DNA of 64,000 nucleotides from Nonlabens ulvanivorans (GTDB lineage Bacteria; Bacteroidota; Bacteroidia; Flavobacteriales; Flavobacteriaceae): NCBI RefSeq assembly GCF_000732625.1, contig NZ_JPJI01000032.1, positions 992,001-1,056,000 of the forward strand, in the 5' to 3' direction. Below are positions 8,832 through 17,932 of this stretch, one piece after another. Under the pieces are notes generated by a model that ran no database searches, had not been told where the DNA came from, and saw nothing but the letters and a program-made list of their open reading frames with translations. Every line of letters begins with the position of its first letter. Within the stretch, counting starts at the first letter, position 1. Made by a program: the position numbers and the translations under genes.

Positions 8832-10326
8832 GAGGTAAGACTATTTTAAATTGAGTGCTAGGTTTAGTGGTTACAGTTATAGAACCACCATGTTTTTCTA
8901 TAATAGATTTTGTGTAGTACAATCCTATCCCAAATCCTTTTACATCATGCACGTTTCCTTTAGGAACTCTATAAAATTGATTGAAAATTTGCTTGGATTC
9001 TTTGGCAGTTAATCCAGTTCCAGAATCAGTTACGAGAAGTTCGTACTGTTGTGCAGATTTATAAAGTTCTAATTGAATATTTGTGCCACCGTATTTAATA
9101 GCGTTATCTATAAGATTATTAAAAGCATTTTCTAAATGAAATCCATCACCTGCAAAATTTGAATCACTCGTATGATTTATGAATTTAATAGATTTAGAGG
9201 TCTGTGATTTAAACTTTGAAACCAAAACATCAATCATATCAGCGATGACTAGTTCTCCTTTTTGCAAGGCTAGTTCTTTACCATCTAGACTTGCGGTTTC
9301 CAATAGTTTTTCTACCATATTATTAAGCTTGTCCAGTTGCTCGCGACCCATATTGAGATAGCGGTCAGTTTTCTCTATATCACCTGTATTTGTGAAGTTT
9401 TGCACGCCTTCTAGAGCAGCACTGGTTGTTGCAATAGGCGTTTTAAATTCATGGGTGATATTTGAGATGAGGTCATTTTTCATCGCATTTAAGTTCTTTT
9501 GTCTCTTAATGATGTTTAAGAGGTAGAACAGACATAAAATAATGCTGGCAATTAATAAAGTAGATAGCAATATGCCAGTAAGATTACGTTTTAAAACGTT
9601 AGTATTTAAACCGCTGTAGATCAATTCTAGTTTGTTTTCGTCATCGATGAGTTCTGATAAACTAGTGATAGCATCACCAGGTAATGAATGAGTTGTAGTC
9701 TGGTAGGTAGAATCTAGTGTTTTATAGACTAGCTGGTGATTAATAGAAATATTTTTTGCCTCAAGTTGATTTTTAAAAAGGCTATCCACTTTTTCAACTC
9801 TTAATTTATTAGATTTTATAGAAAATACGATACGATTAGTAAGTTCTTCTATCTCTGTCTCAGACTCATCGTCAGTAAATCGAATATTTGATATTTTTAC
9901 AGATGTAGAATCACTTCCTTTTTTATCTGTAATATGGATATCTGGTAAATCATTATTTGCTTTTACTTTAAATCTAGGTAAGGTATCTGCATGTACGCCT
10001 TTTAAAATTGTAATTCCTTTAATATTAACGCTATCTGGAAATCTTAATTCATCATTTTCATCAAGGTCTTCAAAATCCAATTGCTCAAATACGTCTGTAA
10101 TGCCAAATTCATTTTCACCATTATTTATAAAGCTTATGGTGTTATTCTTTGCGCGTAGAGTAAAATAATCCTCTACACTTTGGTCAAGTGTAGTTTGTAA
10201 GTCAATTTTTAACTGGCGTTCACTTTCTTTATAATTTTTATAATTCCAGTACACCTGTATAGCTAGTGTTATCGCAATTACAGCACTAATTAAGTAAAGT
10301 AAATATCTATAAGATCTCTCATTCAT
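8824..10326 (-). CDS. Sensor histidine kinase (RprX-like)
   Basis: A 500-residue inner-membrane sensor kinase. One transmembrane helix lies near residues 8-25 and another near 249-272; the roughly 220 residues between them form the periplasmic sensor. The H-box ISNITHEFKTPIA places the phosphorylated His at about 292; N-box NAFNNLIDNAIKYG and G-boxes DSGTGLT and GFGIGLYYTKSIIEKHGG follow. The ATG at 10326 (MNERSYRYLL) is chosen because the longer frame would add 16 residues reaching into the regulatory gap. It is translationally coupled to the response regulator gene (8-base overlap). Confidence 0.9.
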   Translation of the reverse strand: MNERSYRYLLYLISAVIAITLAIQVYWNYKNYKESERQLKIDLQTTLDQSVEDYFTLRAKNNTISFINNGENEFGITDVFEQLDFEDLDENDELRFPDSVNIKGITILKGVHADTLPRFKVKANNDLPDIHITDKKGSDSTSVKISNIRFTDDESETEIEELTNRIVFSIKSNKLRVEKVDSLFKNQLEAKNISINHQLVYKTLDSTYQTTTHSLPGDAITSLSELIDDENKLELIYSGLNTNVLKRNLTGILLSTLLIASIILCLFYLLNIIKRQKNLNAMKNDLISNITHEFKTPIATTSAALEGVQNFTNTGDIEKTDRYLNMGREQLDKLNNMVEKLLETASLDGKELALQKGELVIADMIDVLVSKFKSQTSKSIKFINHTSDSNFAGDGFHLENAFNNLIDNAIKYGGTNIQLELYKSAQQYELLVTDSGTGLTAKESKQIFNQFYRVPKGNVHDVKGFGIGLYYTKSIIEKHGGSITVTTKPSTQFKIVLPHE

Positions 10327-10366
10327 AATATCAAAGGTGCAATAATAAAGGCTTGTAAAAAAACCA

Positions 10367-10392
10367 GTTAACACTCGTTAACGTTGGTTAAC
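10367..10392. promoter_or_regulatory. Three GTTAAC boxes at 10-bp period, probable response-regulator operator
   Basis: GTTAAC occurs at 10367, 10377 and 10387, separated by four bases each time, so all three face the same side of the helix. Such direct repeats are typical of OmpR-type regulators. The site lies in the 116-bp gap between the divergent kinase gene (start 10326) and the first GLPGLI gene (start 10443). On the plus strand a -7-like CATCTTTG (10415-10422) lies 22 bases downstream with no good -33, as expected for an activated promoter. Confidence 0.65.
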
Positions 10393-10442
10393 GCTGTATT
10401 TGAGTTAATTGCTACATCTTTGAGTCATCAAAACACAACATT

Positions 10443-11315
10443 ATGAAAACTATACAAATTACTCTGATCAGTTTTTTTATTCTCGCTTTCGCGAAAGCGT
10501 ATACCGCACAGGCGCAGCAAGAATTTAAAGCAAAAGCAACCTACATCGCTTTTACAAAGTTTGATCTACCAGAGGATTCAACAATGACTAAAAAAGCCGA
10601 AAGTGATCCAATTGTAAAAGCCATGATGGAACAGTTAAAAAAAGGTAGTAAACAGGAATATACGCTTGAATTTACAAGAACAGAATCATCATATGATAAA
10701 GTAAAACAACTTGCTACACCTAGTAAACCTACTAATGGGATTTCTATTTCCTTTTCTGCCAGTGGTGGAGTAGGTAGCACTATTTATAAAAACATTGAAG
10801 AAAATAGTTATATCAAACAAGGTAACATCATGGGGAAAGATTTTGTCATAATAGATGAATTGCCAACTTATGAATGGAAACTTTTGAGCGAAACAAAAAA
10901 GATAGGTCAGTATACCTGTTTTAAAGCTATTTATGTGCCGATTGAAGAAGAAGTTGAAGAGGAAATAGAGGATGATACCGATGATGAAGTTAATGCTAGC
11001 ATTACTTCTATGGTTGTCGAGGCAGATCCAACTATTACTGCATGGTACACGCCAGACATACCAGTAAGCAATGGTCCAGGAGAATATCATGGCCTGCCTG
11101 GTCTTATTGTCGAGGTACAGCAACAGGAAACCACCATATTATTAAAAGAGATTGTTCTAAATCCTGATGAAAAACTAGATCTAAAAAAGCCGAGAAGTGG
11201 TAAAAAAATCAATCAAGAGGACTTTGACTCATTACAAAAAAAGAAATCTGATGAGATGATGAAAAATAGAGGTTCTGGAAATGGTAGTTTCAGAGTAATA
11301 TCTATTGGAGGATAA
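10443..11315 (+). CDS. GLPGLI family protein 1
   Basis: A 290-residue exported protein with the family-defining HGLPGLIVEV near residue 220, preceded by TAWYTPDIPVSNGPGEY. The signal peptide (MKTIQITLISFFILAFAKAYTAQAQ) itself contains palindrome copy 4, read as AFAKA in the hydrophobic core. An acidic stretch (EEEVEEEIEDDTDDE) at about 165-180 is specific to this paralogue. GLPGLI proteins (TIGR01200) occur in paralogous sets in Bacteroidota and have no established biochemical role; envelope location is inferred. It heads a set with a second GLPGLI gene and an outer-membrane barrel gene, divergent from the two-component system. Confidence 0.88.
   Translation: MKTIQITLISFFILAFAKAYTAQAQQEFKAKATYIAFTKFDLPEDSTMTKKAESDPIVKAMMEQLKKGSKQEYTLEFTRTESSYDKVKQLATPSKPTNGISISFSASGGVGSTIYKNIEENSYIKQGNIMGKDFVIIDELPTYEWKLLSETKKIGQYTCFKAIYVPIEEEVEEEIEDDTDDEVNASITSMVVEADPTITAWYTPDIPVSNGPGEYHGLPGLIVEVQQQETTILLKEIVLNPDEKLDLKKPRSGKKINQEDFDSLQKKKSDEMMKNRGSGNGSFRVISIGG
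10485..10498. repeat. GCTTTCGCGAAAGC palindrome, copy 4 (in GLPGLI signal peptide)
   Basis: Perfect 14-mer coding AFAKA within the hydrophobic stretch of the signal peptide. Confidence 0.95.
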
Positions 11316-11397
11316 TTAAACCTTTATACTTTTTGATAGTCTTAACTTTTAAAAGAAAGCGTCTGGCTAATTTTAACCAGATTATATTGACAAGACT

Positions 11398-12276
11398 ATG
11401 AAAAAAATATTACTTCTTATTGCATTAGTACTAGGTGCTACAACAATTAACGCTCAGGAAATGTATGGTGAGGCGACCTACATGTCTAAAGTTAAAATGG
11501 ACAATAGCTGGATGGAAGGAGATCGCGAGATGACTCCAGAACGTCGCAAGCGTATTGAAGAAAACATGAAGAAAATGACTGAAAAGACATTTGTCCTCAA
11601 ATTTAATCGTACAGAGTCTACTTATAAAGAAGAGGTAGCTCTTGAAGCGCCTGGTCAAGGTAGAGGTTGGGGCGGCATGATGGGAACGATGATGGCTGGT
11701 GAAAAGTATAAAAATATCAATGAAGGTATGTATACAGAACAGCGCGATATGATGGGTAAAACTTTTCTAATTCAAGATTCTTTACCACAATTAGAATGGA
11801 AAATAACCGGAGAGTCTAGAAAAATAGGGAACTATACTGCAATGAAAGCTACAGCGACCATGCCTAGCGGAGAATTTGACTGGGCTAATTTCAGAAGAAG
11901 ACGTGGCGGTAATGCTGAAGAAGAGGCTGCTCAAAAGAAAAAGGACAGTATTGCACAGGCAACTGGTGACTTAACTGAAATGTTTGAAAAGCCAGATGAA
12001 ATAGTGGTTACGGCATGGTTTACACCAGAAATACCAGTGCAACATGGTCCAGATGTTTATGGTGGCTTACCTGGTTTAATTCTAGAGGTTAATGCTGGTA
12101 ATACTACCTTGTTATGTTCTCAAATCACGATTAATCCAGAAGAACGTGAAGAGATCAAGCCTGCAAAGAAAGGTGATGTGGTAACGCAAGAAGAATATGA
12201 CGCTACACTCAAGCAAAAAATGGAAGAGATGAGACAACGATGGAGCGGTGGTCGCGGTCGTGGTCGCGGTCGTTAG
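11398..12276 (+). CDS. GLPGLI family protein 2
   Basis: A 292-residue paralogue of the preceding protein, with signal peptide MKKILLLIALVLGATTINAQ and the motif GGLPGLILEVNAGNTT near residue 222, preceded by TAWFTPEIPVQHGPD. It differs by a Met/Gly-rich segment (GWGGMMGTMMAGEKY) at about residues 90-105 and a basic Gly-Arg tail (GGRGRGRGR). The 82-base gap from the first GLPGLI gene has a weak imperfect hairpin (11362-11381) but no terminator, so the two are probably cotranscribed. Function unknown; a partnership with the barrel protein encoded next is inferred from gene order. Confidence 0.88.
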   Translation: MKKILLLIALVLGATTINAQEMYGEATYMSKVKMDNSWMEGDREMTPERRKRIEENMKKMTEKTFVLKFNRTESTYKEEVALEAPGQGRGWGGMMGTMMAGEKYKNINEGMYTEQRDMMGKTFLIQDSLPQLEWKITGESRKIGNYTAMKATATMPSGEFDWANFRRRRGGNAEEEAAQKKKDSIAQATGDLTEMFEKPDEIVVTAWFTPEIPVQHGPDVYGGLPGLILEVNAGNTTLLCSQITINPEEREEIKPAKKGDVVTQEEYDATLKQKMEEMRQRWSGGRGRGRGR

Positions 12277-12306
12277 TAAAATTCTCTTTTTTAAAATATG
12301 TATGAG

Positions 12307-12335
12307 ATGCGAGATTAACCTTCTCGCATTTCTTT
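12307..12335 (+). terminator. Hairpin between GLPGLI 2 and the barrel gene (attenuator-like)
   Basis: An 8-bp stem (ATGCGAGA / TCTCGCAT) with a 7-base loop followed by TTCTTT. It is a modest intrinsic terminator that would lower, rather than stop, transcription into the downstream gene. Confidence 0.5.
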
Positions 12336-12372
12336 AACCAAAAAACAGAATGCCATTGAGCATTGAATTCAT

Positions 12373-15078
12373 ATGAAAAAAAATATACTCTTACTGTGTG
12401 TAGCATTGCTTTGTTTAAGCACTTCAATCGCACAAAATTATAAAATCACCGGTACTGTTGTTGATAGCCTAGGTGTCCCATTACAAATGGCAAATGTAAT
12501 AGCTTATCAACAAGACAAAAATCTTGGCGCTTTCGGTATTACAAATCAAGAAGGTAAATATAAATTAGAAGGTCTTAAGCAAGATAGTACCTATACAATT
12601 AAAGTATCTTTTCTAGGTCTAAAACAAATTGAGGAAAAGGTAGAAAAGTTACAAGGTGATCTTGTGAAAAACTTTATGATGATGGCTGGTGCAGATGAGT
12701 TGGATGCTATTAATCTTACCTATCAAATGCCCGTTTCTATTAAAGGAGATACAATCGTGTATGACGCAGACAGTTTTACAAATGGTACTGAGGATAAACT
12801 AGGCGATGTTCTTCAAAAGCTACCAGGTGTTGAAGTAAACGATGACGGAGATATTACTGTAGAAGGTCAGGTTGTTGAAAAAGTCCAAGTTGAAGGGAAA
12901 GATTTTTTTGAAGGTGACTCTAGACTAGCTACAAAGAATATTCCAGCAGATGCAGTAAGTAAAGTTCAAGTACTTAAAAATTATAATAACCAGTCACAGT
13001 TGAAAGGACTAGGGAACGATCAAGATCGATACGTGATTAATATTAAACTGAAAGAGGGAAAGAAGAAATTCTGGTTTGGAGAAGCTACAGTAGGAGCAGG
13101 ATATGGTGGACAGGCTGAGCGTTATCTTATACAGCCCAAAGCTTTTTATTACAGTGAAGATTTCTCTGTAAATATCCTGACAGATTTTAATAATTTAGGT
13201 ACACCTGCTTTTACGGGTAGAGATTATTTTAGATTCATAGGTTTTAATCGTCGCGATACAAGACAAAACAATGCGTCAATAAATGTAAACGCTGCTAGTA
13301 CTTTTAACGCTTTTGCAACTAATAGAGCGCTCTCTATAGATAGTAAGTTTCTTGCAGGTAATGCGTCCTGGAAAGTAAGTGATAAGTTAGATATGAGCGC
13401 ATTTGCTATTCTTTCTAGTACAGATACGAGAACAAAGGTTTTAAATAGTAATACTTTTATTGATAGTGGATTAGTAGAGGAAACTGATGATAGAGCTTTA
13501 GAACGCAATCAGGTAGGTTTATTTAAATTAGGTGCAAACTATAATCCTAATTCTGATTTATCCATTAATTATGATGGTCGTTTTAATATTTCTGATCAAA
13601 GTCAAGTCACAGATTTTACGTCTAGTCGATCCGGAGATATAGAGGATATTGATCAATTAAACAGCCAAAAGCCTATTTCGTTTAACCAGTCCTTAAATGC
13701 ATATTACACAGCAGGAGAACGACACATATTTGCTTTTGAATCTCAATATTTAAACCAAGAAGAAGACCCATTTTATAATGCTATACGTAATATAAGAGAT
13801 GAACAAGATCCAGAACCTTTTAATGGTGCACTAGGGTTAGAGTCCGCAGATCCTTATAATATCAATCAAGAGCGCTTTGTGAACACAAACAAAATCGATG
13901 CAAAATTAGATTACTTCTATGTTTTAAATAAAACTAGTAATATCAATTTTACTTTAGGATCTACAGTTTCTCAACAAAACTTCAGTTCTGATATTTTTCA
14001 AATTACAGATTCTGATGAAAGAAACGAGTTGCAAGACCCTTCATTACGTAATGATAATGTGCAATACAATTTTACTGATTTATTTGCAGCCGTACATTAT
14101 AAATTTATCACTGGAAAATTCACATTTACACCAGGTGTAACAGCGCATAGCTTCAGAACACTAGATTTCCAAAATGATATAGAGAATGTTATTGAATCAC
14201 AACGTTTAGTTCCCGATCTTGAAGTTCGTTATGACATTAAGAGTTCTCAATCTTTGAGATTATCTTATGATCAAACAGTAACATTTACAGATATTGATAA
14301 CTATGCAGAAGGTATCATATTTACAAACTATAACAGTTTGCGTAGTGGTAATAATCAATTAGAAGGATCATTAAATGATCGCGTATCGTTAAGATATAAC
14401 AACTTCAACATGTTTAATTACACAACAATATTTGGAAATATTACTTACACCAAGCAACGTGATGCTATACAGTCGCAAACACAGTTGGATGGTATTAACC
14501 AGATAAGTGCTCCTATAAACTTTGGATTGCCTAATGAATCTTTAAACGGTAGTTTATCTTATGGTAAGGAGATAAGAAAAATCCAATTTGGAGTTTCAGC
14601 TAGTGGTAGCTGGTCCAGTCGTAATAATATTATAAACAATGTTGAGCAAGAATCGATTAACATTAATCAAACTTATGGAGCGACTGCTAGGTCTAATTTC
14701 CAAAAGGGAATTAACTTTGATTTAGGTTATAGACTTAACTTTAATGATAGTGATAATGGTGGATTTGAGAATAACTCAACTACTAATGTATATAGTGCTG
14801 GTATCGATTGGCAACTAGGTAAAAGATGGTTGTTGAGAGGTAGTTATGATTTAAATGATTTCTCATCAGATAATGGTCAAGAAAACACATTTGAATTTTT
14901 AGATGCGTCCATACGTTACCAAAAACCTTCTTCTAGATGGCAATATTCATTGATTGCAACTAACCTGCTTAATGCTGAGGTGAATGTTAATAACAACTTT
15001 GGTCAGATAGCCACGTCTACTACACAAACATTTGTATTACCACGTTACGTTTATTTCCAGATGCGATTTGATTTGTAA
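12373..15078 (+). CDS. Outer-membrane beta-barrel receptor-like protein (TonB-dependent receptor superfamily)
   Basis: A 901-residue outer-membrane protein. After the signal peptide (MKKNILLLCVALLCLSTSIAQ) comes a carboxypeptidase-regulatory-like domain (about 24-105: ITGTVVDSLGVPLQMANV), then a plug-like domain (about 110-230: LGDVLQKLPGVEVNDDGDI, DAVSKVQVLKNYNNQ), and a long barrel ending in YVYFQMRFDL with an aromatic C-terminal region. This matches the outer-membrane beta-barrel family related to TonB-dependent receptors; no clear TonB box is visible, so energy coupling is uncertain. Adjacent GLPGLI proteins are commonly found with such barrels. The gene is closed by a strong terminator. 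Confidence 0.88.
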   Translation: MKKNILLLCVALLCLSTSIAQNYKITGTVVDSLGVPLQMANVIAYQQDKNLGAFGITNQEGKYKLEGLKQDSTYTIKVSFLGLKQIEEKVEKLQGDLVKNFMMMAGADELDAINLTYQMPVSIKGDTIVYDADSFTNGTEDKLGDVLQKLPGVEVNDDGDITVEGQVVEKVQVEGKDFFEGDSRLATKNIPADAVSKVQVLKNYNNQSQLKGLGNDQDRYVINIKLKEGKKKFWFGEATVGAGYGGQAERYLIQPKAFYYSEDFSVNILTDFNNLGTPAFTGRDYFRFIGFNRRDTRQNNASINVNAASTFNAFATNRALSIDSKFLAGNASWKVSDKLDMSAFAILSSTDTRTKVLNSNTFIDSGLVEETDDRALERNQVGLFKLGANYNPNSDLSINYDGRFNISDQSQVTDFTSSRSGDIEDIDQLNSQKPISFNQSLNAYYTAGERHIFAFESQYLNQEEDPFYNAIRNIRDEQDPEPFNGALGLESADPYNINQERFVNTNKIDAKLDYFYVLNKTSNINFTLGSTVSQQNFSSDIFQITDSDERNELQDPSLRNDNVQYNFTDLFAAVHYKFITGKFTFTPGVTAHSFRTLDFQNDIENVIESQRLVPDLEVRYDIKSSQSLRLSYDQTVTFTDIDNYAEGIIFTNYNSLRSGNNQLEGSLNDRVSLRYNNFNMFNYTTIFGNITYTKQRDAIQSQTQLDGINQISAPINFGLPNESLNGSLSYGKEIRKIQFGVSASGSWSSRNNIINNVEQESININQTYGATARSNFQKGINFDLGYRLNFNDSDNGGFENNSTTNVYSAGIDWQLGKRWLLRGSYDLNDFSSDNGQENTFEFLDASIRYQKPSSRWQYSLIATNLLNAEVNVNNNFGQIATSTTQTFVLPRYVYFQMRFDL

Positions 15079-15097
15079 TATTAGAATGATTTCATTT

Positions 15098-15129
15098 AAA
15101 AAAGCAGCTCATATCGAGCTGCTTTTTTT
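15098..15129 (+). terminator. Terminator after the barrel gene
   Basis: Stem AAAAAAGCAGCTC / GAGCTGCTTTTTTT with a 5-base loop, 20 bases after the stop; its A/T ends make it potentially bidirectional. Confidence 0.92.
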
Positions 15130-15164
15130 ATGTCTTTATATTAATTGAACTTACCTTTACAAAC

Positions 15165-16298
15165 ATGAGCGGCATTTATATCCACATTCCATTTTGTAAG
15201 CAAGCCTGTCATTACTGCGATTTTCACTTCAGTACAAATATGAAGTATAAAGAAGATATGGTTGCTGCGCTATGTGAAGAAATTCGCTTACGCAAAAACG
15301 AGTATATTAAAACCACTGTAGAGACCATATACTTCGGTGGTGGAACGCCTAGTGTGCTTGAGCTATCTCAAATCAATCAAATCATTGATGCTGTTGATCA
15401 GCATTATCAAGTTGCTGAAAACCCAGAAATTACTCTAGAGGCAAATCCAGACGATCTTACCACAGAGAAATTAGCACAACTTAATGACTCACCAGTAAAC
15501 CGTTTGAGTATAGGAATTCAATCATTTTTTGAAGAAGATTTAAAGTTGATGAATCGGGCTCACAATGCTCAAGAAGCACTAGCTTGTATCGTTCAAGCAC
15601 AAACTTATTTTGACAATATTTCTATAGACTTGATTTATGGAATTCCTGATATGACTGCAGACCGCTGGAGAGAAAATATCTATAAAGCCATAGAATTAAA
15701 AATACCACATATATCCAGTTATGCTTTAACCGTAGAAGATAATACGGCTCTTAAATCATTTATAGAAAAAGGACTTATTCCTAAAGTAGATGATGAACTC
15801 GCCCAAGAGCATTTCCATATACTTCTTGATGCGATGCAACTGCACGGTTATAGCAATTATGAGTTTTCAAACTTTGGTAAAGAAGGCTATTTCTCAAAAA
15901 ATAATACCGCATACTGGACCGGTAAAAGTTATATAGGTATAGGACCTAGTGCACACAGTTTTGATGGGAAAAGACGCGGCTGGAATATTAATAATAATGT
16001 AAAGTATCTTAAATCTATTCAAGCTAGTGAATTACCTATCGAGATAGAAGAACTGACAATAGTAGATCGTTATAATGAATATGTCATGACTGGTTTGCGC
16101 ACAATTTATGGGATTTCTTTAAATAAAATAGAACAGGAATATGGCGTTAATTTTAAAGATTATTTACTAATTCAAGCTTCTGAATATTTAAAAGACCATT
16201 TACTATATTTAGATGGCGATACATTAATGGTGACTCGCAAAGGGAAATTTCTAAGTGATGGTATCGCTAGTGATTTATTCATGCTCAATTTGAATTAA
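15165..16298 (+). CDS. hemW: Radical SAM heme chaperone HemW
   Basis: A 377-residue radical SAM protein. CKQACHYC gives the CxxxCxxC cluster ligands at C11, C15 and C18, and the next residue is Phe-rich as in HemW. Also visible are YFGGGTPS, EANPDDLT, RLSIGIQSF and the C-terminal HemN-like domain (YWTGKSYIGIGPSAHSF). HemW is related to coproporphyrinogen III dehydrogenase HemN but inserts heme into client proteins; the short N-terminus before the first Cys favours HemW over HemN. It heads a tightly packed rightward run of genes. Confidence 0.92.
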   Translation: MSGIYIHIPFCKQACHYCDFHFSTNMKYKEDMVAALCEEIRLRKNEYIKTTVETIYFGGGTPSVLELSQINQIIDAVDQHYQVAENPEITLEANPDDLTTEKLAQLNDSPVNRLSIGIQSFFEEDLKLMNRAHNAQEALACIVQAQTYFDNISIDLIYGIPDMTADRWRENIYKAIELKIPHISSYALTVEDNTALKSFIEKGLIPKVDDELAQEHFHILLDAMQLHGYSNYEFSNFGKEGYFSKNNTAYWTGKSYIGIGPSAHSFDGKRRGWNINNNVKYLKSIQASELPIEIEELTIVDRYNEYVMTGLRTIYGISLNKIEQEYGVNFKDYLLIQASEYLKDHLLYLDGDTLMVTRKGKFLSDGIASDLFMLNLN

Positions 16299-16308
16299 AA
16301 CATAAACT

Positions 16309-17130
16309 ATGAAATATAATCAACTCGTTATATTATTATTTATATCTATAAGTATGATAAGCTGTGAGCAAGACCCTAAGCTTACGGCAATTACTTATGA
16401 TCAAATGATGGAAATGGTCGAGAAGAACCAAATTACTATTCCTAATGATGTGATTTATTATAGTCTCGATGGAAAAGAATTATCTAAGGAACAAAGAAAA
16501 TCACTCTCAAATGATTTACCATTTGCAGACTGGATGATTGATTCTGATAGTGTTCTAGTTAAAGTACAATTACAGGATTCTGATAAAGTCCGTATCGCAC
16601 AAAAATCTACTCCATTATTAAGAAATGGTGCAAGAGATATCAACTGTGATAATTTAGGTGGACTACTACAAAATATTTATTTAAGAGATCAAGACTCTCG
16701 TGCAGACAACCTTAACGTAGCCTCAATTGATGAGGCTAATCTAACCGCGGTAGAGCAAATCCTGGGTAAATGTGGCATGCCAGCTCCAGAAAGTGTCGGT
16801 AAGTTAGGCTATTCCGCTATATGGCTAGTCATACAACACGCCAGTGCAGATAAACGTAAGAAATATTTTCCTATGATTAAAAAAGGACTGGAAGATGGGC
16901 TTTTTGAAAAACAAGATGTCGCCCTTATGGAAGATCGTATGCTCATGGATGATGGACAACCACAATTATATGGCTCGCAAGTAATGATGAATACAGACGG
17001 TACTTATGAATTATATGAGCTGCAAGATCCAGAAAACGTAGATGCACGTCGCAAAGAAATGGGTATGGGAACTCTAGCTGGATATCTTAGTTTTTTCAAT
17101 ATCGATTTCAACGTTCCGCAAAAAGAATAA
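16309..17130 (+). CDS. DUF6624 lipoprotein
   Basis: A 273-residue protein with a lipobox (SISMISC) near residue 19. The C-terminal half has the DUF6624 pattern: AIWLVIQHASADKRKKYFPMIKK-like block split over about 170-192, then ALMEDRMLM and QPQLYGSQ. Members of this group are found in many Bacteroidota with no established function. It starts 10 bases after hemW and ends one base before the next gene, so it belongs to the hemW-led run. Confidence 0.75.
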   Translation: MKYNQLVILLFISISMISCEQDPKLTAITYDQMMEMVEKNQITIPNDVIYYSLDGKELSKEQRKSLSNDLPFADWMIDSDSVLVKVQLQDSDKVRIAQKSTPLLRNGARDINCDNLGGLLQNIYLRDQDSRADNLNVASIDEANLTAVEQILGKCGMPAPESVGKLGYSAIWLVIQHASADKRKKYFPMIKKGLEDGLFEKQDVALMEDRMLMDDGQPQLYGSQVMMNTDGTYELYELQDPENVDARRKEMGMGTLAGYLSFFNIDFNVPQKE

Positions 17131-17131
17131 C

Positions 17132-17932
17132 ATGAGATATCAACTGATTCTATTTTTATTCCTACTTAACTCTTGCCATACAAAGACGACTACTATGCAA
17201 ACCACTATACAGTTAGAACACGAAAAAGTCACCATAGATTTATCACAACCTATAGACATCAGTCTAGCGGTACAAGATAATGCTGGTGTAGGTGCATGGT
17301 ATATCGATCAACCAGATATTACCCATGTTGAGGTCGATGGTTATGTGGGCAAGGTATCATTAGGTGGCTCGACAAATTTTAATAATGTTCATTTTAATCC
17401 TCATAGCCATGGTACACATACCGAGTGTATAGGTCATATTACAGAGGAATTTCATAGTGTCAATGACGCACTAGTAAGAACGTTTTTTAAAGCACAAATC
17501 TTTTCTATAGAGCCAGATAAGCAAGGAGAAGATCAAGTCATCACTCCTCAACATTTTCAAGACTTAAAATCTGGAGTAGAAGCTGTCATCATCCGTACGT
17601 TGCCTAATGGAGAGCAAAAGAACTCAAAGAACTATTCTAATACAAATCCACCTTATATCCTTGAGGAGACTATGATACGCTTTCGCGAAAGCGGAATCAA
17701 GCACATCCTTATAGACCTACCTAGCGTAGATAAAGAGAAAGATGATGGTGCGTTGCTGGCGCACAAAGCATTTTGGGATTTTAATGGTGACCAAAGATTA
17801 GATGCTACAATCACGGAATTAATATATGTACCAGACACTGTAAAGGACGGGTTTTATATGATGGATTTACAAGTAGCTCCATTAGAAAATGATGCTGCGC
17901 CATCTCGTCCGATATTGTATTCTATTCTATGA
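17132..17932 (+). CDS. Cyclase family lipoprotein (kynurenine formamidase-like)
   Basis: A 266-residue putative metal-dependent hydrolase. The N-terminus (LFLFLLNSC) is a lipobox. HSHGTHTECIGH at about 90-101 is the HxGTHxD/E metal-binding motif of the cyclase/arylformamidase family, and later residues (HILIDLPSVD, then HKAFWDF) match the family core. The substrate is unknown; being a lipoprotein argues against a role in cytosolic tryptophan degradation. It overlaps the next gene by 4 bases (ATGA). Palindrome copy 5 sits inside and is read as RFRES. Confidence 0.82.
   Translation: MRYQLILFLFLLNSCHTKTTTMQTTIQLEHEKVTIDLSQPIDISLAVQDNAGVGAWYIDQPDITHVEVDGYVGKVSLGGSTNFNNVHFNPHSHGTHTECIGHITEEFHSVNDALVRTFFKAQIFSIEPDKQGEDQVITPQHFQDLKSGVEAVIIRTLPNGEQKNSKNYSNTNPPYILEETMIRFRESGIKHILIDLPSVDKEKDDGALLAHKAFWDFNGDQRLDATITELIYVPDTVKDGFYMMDLQVAPLENDAAPSRPILYSIL
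17679..17692. repeat. GCTTTCGCGAAAGC palindrome, copy 5 (in cyclase gene)
   Basis: Perfect 14-mer, plus-strand reading RFRES. Confidence 0.95.

Noticed and set aside
11362-11381. Hairpin between the two GLPGLI genes as a terminator
   Set aside because: The stem has a mismatch and no T run follows; it is unlikely to stop transcription.
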